Assembly: GCA_026027325.1 (NCBI GenBank)
Contig: JAMSLZ010000003.1
Location: forward strand, 2,418,001-2,482,000
Direction: 5' to 3'
Source: Actinomucor elegans
Taxonomy: Eukaryota > Mucoromycota > Mucoromycetes > Mucorales > Mucoraceae
Length of the DNA stretch: 64,000 bases
Part shown: positions 57,901 through 64,000 of the stretch, piece after piece
Numbering within the stretch: the stretch's first letter is position 1
How the letters are laid out: every line of letters starts with the position of its first letter
Notes under the pieces: model-generated
What the model was told of the DNA's origin: nothing
The model's database searches: none
The model's input: the letters and a program-made list of their open reading frames with translations, nothing else
Translations under genes and position numbers: made by a program

Positions 57901-60077
57901 ATAGATTGTATTACAAACTAGTAGGAAATTACTTCTTCTGGGCCATCTTTGGGTTAATGATTATTGGCGCCCAATGTCTGGATATCGGTACTTCTTGGTG
58001 GTTAAAGCAATGGGCTCAATCGTATGAATCCAATGATATTCTCAACCATACGCTACTATCCGGAACTTGGAACGATCCTCATCAAACACCTCTGTTGCAA
58101 CCAAAGGCCTATGTGTCTACTACAAGTGGTAATATTTCAGAAGACCAAAGAGATTCTGATTTAAATATGTACCTTGCCGTCTATGCCCTTCTCAACTTGC
58201 TCAGTATTGTGATTGGAACTACAAGACATGCTGCTATATTATGGGGTGGAGTCCAAGCCAGTAAGGCACTGTATAAGCTGTTACTGGATCGCGTCTTTCA
58301 TGCTCCTCTTCGTTTCTTTGACACTACACCTACTGGTCGTATTGTAAACCGCTTTTCCAAAGACTTTGAAACAATTGACATGGATGTGCCGCCTGATTTG
58401 GTACAATTCGTTATTCAATGGGTCTTTGTTACTTCCATTCTGATCGTGGCTTCTTCGGTTTTGCCTATCCTTTTGATACCCATGGTCTTAGTAGCCTTTG
58501 TCAATATCTACTTTGGTAAACGCTTTTTGTCTGCTTCGCGTGAACTGAAGCGCATGGACTCGGTCAGTCGGTCACCACTATTTACTCAGTTTAGCGAGAC
58601 TATCGTTGGAGTTACTACTATCCGAGCATTTGGAATGACTCAACAGTTTATGTTGGACATGCTGAATCGTATCGATATTAACTCTCGCCCCATGTTCTAT
58701 GCTTGGTCGATTGGAAGATGGGTTAGTGTGCGTATTTCGTTCATGGGTTCGGCTATTACGTTTTGTACTGGCGCCATTATTTTATGGAATTTGGATAGCT
58801 TTGATGCTGCTATGGCTGGTTTTTGTTTGAGCTATGTTAGTGTATTCACAGATATGGTAAATCAAGGCAATTTATTTGTAAGTAGTACTAGCACTAATTG
58901 TTTTGGATGTAGACTTATTGGGGTGTCAGAAGATATACTTCTCTTGAGATGTCGATGAATGCTGTCGAGCGAGTTGTAGAGTTCATGGAAATGGATCAAG
59001 AAGCCAAGACAATTACAGATATAAGGCCTCCTTCTGATGTAAGTAGATCTCCTATTTCTTTTTAGTTTTTATTAAACAAAAAAATCAGTGGCCATCTCAA
59101 GGCGCTATTGAGATAAAGAACTTGCATGTCAAGTACGCTGCTGATCTGAACCCAGTTTTGAAAGGTTTGAATATTTCCATCAAACCGAAAGAAAAGATTG
59201 GCATTGTTGGTCGAACTGGTATGGTTAAATATTGATTATCTATTATACTGTGCCATAATTGCTGACTATGGATTTTTCCTAGGTTCTGGTAAAAGTACCT
59301 TAGCTTTATCTTTTTTCCGGTTTATAGAGCCTTTCCAGGGCAATATTATTATTGATAATGTTGATATCTCTCAAATTGGTTTGGAGGACCTGAGAAGCAA
59401 TTTGACTATTATTCCTCAAGGTAACACTATGCTTCAGTTGGTATGTCCATCTGTTTATACCTTATAAACCTGTAGATCCCGTTTTATTCTCTGGTACTTT
59501 GAGATCAAATATGGACCCATTCAATCAATTCACTGAAGAAGAGATATTCACTGCCTTGCGCCGAGTTCATCTTTTGAACGATGGTATGGAAGACAATGTC
59601 AATCAAAATGTCTTTAGAAACTTGGAAACATCGGTCAGTGAAGGAGGTCATAACTTTTCACAAGGCCAAAGACAGCTTCTCTGCCTCGCAAGGGCTTTGC
59701 TCAAACGTAACAAAGTAGTCTTAATGGATGAAGCAACTGCCAGTGTCGATTTTGAAACAGACAAAGCTATTCAAAAGACGATTACCACCGAGTTTTCGGA
59801 ATGTACGATTCTATGTATTGCCCATCGTCTGAATACGGTAATAGAATATGATCGTATTCTGGTCTTGGATCATGGCGAAATTCTCGAGTTCGCAAGGTAA
59901 AAAAAAAATTCAGACTTATGCTGTGGTTCGATAATACTCACATTTCATATTTATAGTCCTCTTGATTTACTGAGTGACACGAACTCGGCATTTTATAAAA
60001 TGTGCCGTAACTCGGGCGAGTTTGAGAACCTTGTGACTCTTGCAAAGGCAAAACACGAGTTGGTTGATGTTTTATAA
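54908..60077 (+). CDS. ABC transporter, ABCC/MRP subfamily (full transporter)
   Basis: Eight exons (54908-55928, 55988-56558, 56615-58877, 58913-59038, 59089-59218, 59283-59420, 59476-59896, 59957-60077) encode about 1596 residues. An N-terminal hydrophobic domain of several spans is followed by TMD1 ([14 protein letters not shown] start), NBD1 with Walker A GPTGSGKT (about residue 681), [14 protein letters not shown] and [13 protein letters not shown]2 contains [20 protein letters not shown], and NBD2 has Walker A GRTGSGKST (about 1369), a [15 protein letters not shown] signature and [14 protein letters not shown]1 has Asp in place of the catalytic Glu after Walker B while NBD2 has Glu, the normal ABCC asymmetry. 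Such proteins export glutathione or other organic-anion conjugates from cytosol or into vacuoles (YCF1/YBT1/VMR1-like). Two splice junctions fall inside NBD2 motifs, including Walker A. Confidence 0.93.
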
Positions 60078-60747
60078 CCCACAATTTTACTCAGCACTGC
60101 AGACATGCACTTAATAAACTGTTTACTTGCTTTTTAAACCGACTTTTTTTTATAGATATGAACTTGGTAGAGCGAAATCTTGACTGGTATAGAAGTTTGT
60201 CGTGAACAGAAAAAAAAGAATACGTTTGCTTAGTAGAAAATACATGCGCACTGCGTTATTTTTGATATTTTATGCGAAAAAATTTCCCAAAAGTGAACGA
60301 CGCAACAACGGCAAATCAATGTTTCATCTCCACAGTCCAATGAATATAACTCCATGTATGTCATTGTTGCTGTATGAGCATTCTATCATCGGCGTAATAT
60401 TACAAAGATTGCTTTGCTAAAAAAAAGAGAGGGTGAGCTATGCTCTATATTTTCTTTATCTTGCATTATTGTTGGTACTAGTACTATTTGGTGATTGTAG
60501 GGACTTTTTAACCAAAGCGTGTAGCCCCATATGTTTGACGCAAAGACTATAATAGTTCTCCATATCGGTTGGTGGAAATACATTACTTCAAAAAGGATTG
60601 ATTGTATAAAGTTGCAAAGGCCACGCTTAAGCGCAAGTTCTTAATGATGGAAAGCTAAGTGCGCATTATCCCGAAGCACAAAACTCCTCTCTTTTTTTTT
60701 CCGACCCTTTTGTTCTCCAAAAAAAAACATACTTTTTCCGAAGATTA
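60078..60747. other. Intergenic region, no gene seen
   Basis: 670 bp, AT-rich, with no coding signal. It contains the ABCC 3' UTR (AATAAA near 60113) and the promoter of the following gene. Confidence 0.5.
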
Positions 60748-61581
60748 ATGACAATGACAATTAAAGGATTAGGCAATGACTCCCAAATTCCTTATTGGAT
60801 TAAAGCTTGGGTGTTACTTAGCTCAATATTAGTAATATGGGTAATTATAAATTTGAAGTTTTACATGGGATGACCAACAATTAACTAAATCCTAAAGGAT
60901 GCCGGCTACTGCCTTCTTCGGTAGGAAGAAAAGGATATTTTATTATAGGGATCGACTAAAAAGCATCACTAGGCCCCATAGTATGGAAGGTGGATGGCTC
61001 AATCTCTTATGGAGGCCTTATAACCTATACGCAAAGGTGAAAAGGAGAATTAATAAAGGCCTCTCAGAACCTAATATCAATTCTTAGATTGATCATTTTT
61101 ATGGTATTTCAGCGTTGGTTTCCCAGGATGGTTTCACAGGCGCCCAAGGTAATGAACGATTGAACCAAGGATGTCCCAGCACTAACAGTTTTATAGCGAC
61201 AATGAATGTTGTTGAAACATCATTAAACCTTTTATACCTATGGCTATTGAATCAGCAAAAAATCGACATTGGGGTAGCTAATTTAGTAGGATTTTCTGCT
61301 GCATTAATGACACTATCAAAAACTGTATTATACTGGCTCGTTGAGCCATTCTCTGGATACCAACACATTGGACATAACAATACAAAGGACCTTATTCTGC
61401 TGTGGATAGTAAATACTTGTATTGATTGAAGCATGCTTCATAAAACTAACGTGAACTTAACAATTAGGTCCCTAATGGTTTCTGGATTGTAATGCCTGCT
61501 GCAGTTGTTTATACTTTAGGAAAAGACCTTATCTCTCGATTGAACGATAACTCCAGCTATCAAAAGATCAAATCTACGTAA
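60748..61581 (+). CDS. Multi-span membrane protein, EBP/EXPERA-like (hypothetical)
   Basis: Five exons (60748-60840, 60898-60920, 60973-61036, 61088-61408, 61468-61581) give about 204 residues. The second exon is 23 nt. Joining recovers WDAGYCLLRPHSMEGGWLNL, WRPYNLYAKIDHFYG and LLWIVPNGFWIVMPA, none of which is intact in genomic DNA. Four or five spans are visible, with MNVVETSLNLLYLWLL and LMTLSKTVLYWLVEP carrying membrane-embedded polar residues. The layout resembles the widespread fungal small membrane proteins related to emopamil-binding protein/EXPERA. Sterol isomerase activity is not claimed. Two ATGs six bases apart are possible starts; I chose the first. Confidence 0.75.
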
Positions 61582-61933
61582 TAGAGTAATTGGTATTGTA
61601 ACTTAAATCTTTGTATTAAACAATGAATAATTTCTGGACTTGATATTCTAATAATAAACTTTCATTCAGCCAAAAAGAATTTGAATAACAAAATATAATG
61701 AAGACGTATCTCTATCACGGACATTAATTCATAATACAAGCACCTGTATTAGTTTAATATCTCCACCTACGGAAATCTACACAGGACAATAAATATTATC
61801 CTTATTTTCCGCGCCTATAAGAGTCATAGTCTGACTGTTCTGCATGAAAGAGATGTGAGAGTATAAAAAGCGGGTCCAAAAGGGCCTAGTTTAGCTTTAT
61901 CTTTTTATTTCTACACAACTTTACAAATTAAAT
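61582..61933. other. Promoter region of the enolase-superfamily gene
   Basis: About 350 bp, AT-rich, with no gene. The last 75 bp contain a TATA-like box. Confidence 0.5.
61862..61870 (+). promoter_or_regulatory. TATA-like box
   Basis: TATAAAAAG lies 64 bp upstream of the ATG of the enolase-superfamily gene, followed by a T/C-rich initiator-like stretch (TTTATCTTTTTATTTC). Confidence 0.55.
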
Positions 61934-63378
61934 ATGGTTCAGGACGCGTTACTTGACTCTACCATTACTAAATTCGAAGTAAAAGATATTCGTTTCCCTA
62001 CTTCAAAGCTCTTGGATGGATCGGATGCAATGAACAAAGATCCTGACTATTCGGCTGCCTATATCATTTTTTATACTGATTTATCCAAGTTAGAAGGGCA
62101 TGGTATGACATTTACTTGTGGCCGTGGTAACGACGTTGTTTGTTCAGCTATTGAGCAACTTGCTTTGAAGTTTGTGAACAAGAAACTGAGGGATCTGGTT
62201 ATCGATATGCGCGCTACTCATCAAATGTGTACTGGAGATTCCCAATTAAGATGGATTGGTCCCGAGAAAGGTGTGATTCATCTTGCTACTGGTGCTGTCA
62301 TTAATGCTATCTGGGACTTATGGGCCAAGGCCGAGAATAAACCTGTTTGGAAGCTGGTAGTGGATATGACACCTGAGGAATTCGTCCAATGCATTGATTT
62401 TCGTTATATTACTGATGTGATTACTCCAGAAGAAGCGATTGAAATGCTTCGTGAACAATTACCTTTCAAAGCTGAACACGAAACCATTATGCGAAAACAA
62501 GGGTATCCTAGTTACACCACCTCGGCTGGTTGGTTGGGTGAGAAAAACAAACAAAACGCATCGTTTCGCAGGCTTATTTCTAACGTTAAATTCTACTGAA
62601 TAGGTTATAGTGACGAGAAAGTTCGAAGACTCATTCGTGAGTCAAAGGCTGCTGGCTTCACCTACTTTAAGCAGAAAGTGGGTAGTAATAAACAAGCTGA
62701 TATTCGTCGTGCAGCACTTATTCGGGAAGAAATCGGTGAGGAAGGTGTTCTAATGATGGACGCTAATCAAGTCTGGGACGTAAAGGAAGCTATTGACTGG
62801 ATGCAAGATCTTTTGCCGTTCAAACCTTTATTTATTGAAGAGCCCACCTCGCCTGATGATGTTCTTGGGCATGCGACCATCCGTAAAGCTCTCTATCCTC
62901 GCACCAAGGTCGCTACAGGTGAACATATTCAAAATCGAATCATTTTCAAGCAATTGTTCCAAGCTCAAGCCATTGATTTCTGTCAAATTGATTCCTGCCG
63001 TGTAGCAGGTGTGAATGAAGTGCTTGCAATTCTTTTGATGGCAAAAAAATTCAAGGTTCCCGTTTGGCCTCATGCAGGTTAGTTGGTTTTATATTCTAGA
63101 GATATTCAAGATGATTTATGATATCTTTTTATACAGGTGGTGTAGGATTGTGTGAATATGTGCAGCATCTATCTCTCATTGATTATATTTGCATTACTGG
63201 TTCTACTGAAGGTCGAGCTTTAGAATATGTTGATCATTTACATGAGCACTTCTTGGAGCCTGTCGTCATGAAACATGGCAAGTATATGGCTCCTCTTGCT
63301 CCTGGTTACTCGATTCAGATGAAGCGTGAATCAATAGAAGACTATACATTTCCTACTGGTAAAATCCATCAGCAATAG
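61934..63378 (+). CDS. Enolase-superfamily sugar-acid dehydratase, ENOSF1/L-fuconate dehydratase-like
   Basis: Three exons (61934-62537, 62604-63077, 63137-63378) encode about 439 residues. Start motifs [14 protein letters not shown] and [11 protein letters not shown] are typical of ENOSF1 and bacterial L-fuconate dehydratase. Catalytic elements of the mandelate-racemase group are in place: KQK (about 224-226), metal ligands in [21 protein letters not shown] and [10 protein letters not shown], an [11 protein letters not shown]sp, and the WPHAGGVGL His. The enzyme removes water from an acid sugar, probably L-fuconate or a related aldonate, to give a 2-keto-3-deoxy acid. No sugar-catabolic partner genes are adjacent. 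No targeting peptide is evident, unlike the mitochondrial animal protein. Confidence 0.92.
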
Positions 63379-63397
63379 ATTGCTTCTTTACACTGCA

Positions 63398-63403
63398 AAT
63401 AAA
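63398..63403 (+). terminator. AATAAA polyadenylation signal
   Basis: AATAAA lies 20 bp after the stop codon of the enolase-superfamily gene, a plausible 3'-end signal with a T-rich stretch following. Confidence 0.5.
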
Positions 63404-63759
63404 GCTTCTGTATCTTTGTAAAAACGATGAATAAACTTATTAATGTAGTATAATGGTTACAAACTATGAAATTCATATATATACGTTTGAGTACGAAGCC
63501 TATGCTTTTAAAGGACCATACATCAAAAAGGTTACCTTCACATTATATAAACCAAGAAGAACAGGGAAAATTTGGACTTAACAGTATCGAGCATCAAATT
63601 TATCTGCTGATTTCAGTTGAATATCACTCCTGAAGACCTGCACATGTTCAGGATAATGTACTATGTGTATACACTAAATTTTTCATTTAACTGAATTATA
63701 ATGAGCACATCACAATAAGAAATGCACCAAATATTACTTGCATTTCATACAAAATATTT

Positions 63760-63850
63760 CAGATCTCGCGATCGATTTCAACTGAATGTCTCATCTAGTA
63801 AACATTGTGCGCTCATAATGAATTACTACATATAGAGGATCTGAAATCTT
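63760..63850 (+). repeat. Copy of ~175-bp dispersed repeat
   Basis: AGATCTCGCGATCGATTTCA, then GAATGTCTCATCTAGTAA, and about 64 bp later GAATTACTACATATAGAGGA match in order and spacing the blocks found near 8.55-8.63 kb (AGATCTC..., AATGTCACATCTTA, AACTACTGCATATATTAGAA). Confidence 0.6.
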
Positions 63851-64000
63851 CTTGTAGGGTCATCTTGAACCTTTCTTATTTCCTGCATGTCCATCATTTA
63901 ACTTTGCTTTCTGGGGAAATACTTTAGAAACTTTTTTTTTGCTATAGTAAGCCACTTATACAATGATAGAATTGAAAACAATACATTCTTCGAGTAAAAT

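Larger units (their letters stand above)
63379..64000. other. 3' flank with dispersed repeat copy
   Basis: No gene is seen. The 3' UTR of the enolase-superfamily gene includes AATAAA at 63398-63403. From about 63760 a copy of the dispersed repeat is recognisable. Confidence 0.55.

Noticed and set aside
1..64000. tRNA, rRNA, CRISPR arrays, intact transposons and viral integrations
   Set aside because: I looked for cloverleaf-like pairs, regular spacer arrays, long terminal repeats and transposase or reverse-transcriptase motifs and saw none I could support by eye.

Overview
The window is nuclear DNA from a filamentous fungus, most likely an early-diverging one (Mucoromycota, probably Mucorales). 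The evidence is the AT-rich sequence, many introns of about 50-80 bp with GT..AG borders and CTAAT/CTAAC-like branch sites, and the gene set: secreted FAS1 and deacetylase-like cell-surface proteins, COP9 signalosome, REV1, a STIMATE homologue and an ABCC transporter. There are no bacterial operons, CRISPR arrays, rRNA genes or intact transposons that I can see. Gene models were built by hand from splice sites, reading phase and family resemblance. Every multi-exon model closes in frame.

Layout. 0.5-2.3 kb: an IQ-motif coiled-coil protein (+). 4.8-7.4 kb: an SLC49-type MFS transporter (+) that converges on, and overlaps the stop codon of, COP9 signalosome subunit 8 (-). 7.4-13.7 kb: an AT-rich gene desert with a degenerate repeat of about 175 bp. 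13.7-19.9 kb: a secreted sorbosone-dehydrogenase-like protein (+), facing a five-domain fasciclin membrane protein (-), followed by an MFS transporter (-). 20.9-26.2 kb: SUMO ligase NSE2 (+), mitochondrial ribosomal protein bS18m (-) and Rab GDI (-). 28.3-29.9 kb: an intronless Gln/His/Ser-rich orphan (+). 30.1-34.1 kb: translesion polymerase REV1 with 19 exons (-). 37.1-38.2 kb: a STIMATE/TMEM110-like membrane protein (+). 39.4-40.9 kb: a GPI-anchored polysaccharide-deacetylase-like protein without catalytic residues (-). 41.0-44.8 kb: a USP25/28/UBP2-like protein whose catalytic cysteine is not recognisable (-). 46.1-47.3 kb: the Rag GTPase GTR1 (+). 47.7-49.6 kb: an MCUR1/CCDC90-like mitochondrial protein and a small basic orphan (+). 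51.8-54.7 kb: a Gfo/Idh/MocA oxidoreductase (-) and RAE1 (-). 54.9-60.1 kb: an ABCC full transporter (+). 60.7-61.6 kb: an EBP-like multi-span membrane protein (+). 61.9-63.4 kb: an ENOSF1/L-fuconate-dehydratase-like enolase-superfamily enzyme (+).

The genes are mostly unrelated housekeeping functions: DNA repair (NSE2, REV1), nutrient signalling (GTR1), membrane traffic (GDI), mRNA export (RAE1), ubiquitin/NEDD8 control (CSN8, USP-like) and transport. They do not form a pathway cluster. The most unusual features are two enzyme folds that seem to have lost catalysis, three well-supported GC-AG introns, a 13-nt microexon lying between complementary trinucleotide repeats, a first coding exon consisting only of ATG, and a dispersed degenerate repeat confined to gene-free DNA.
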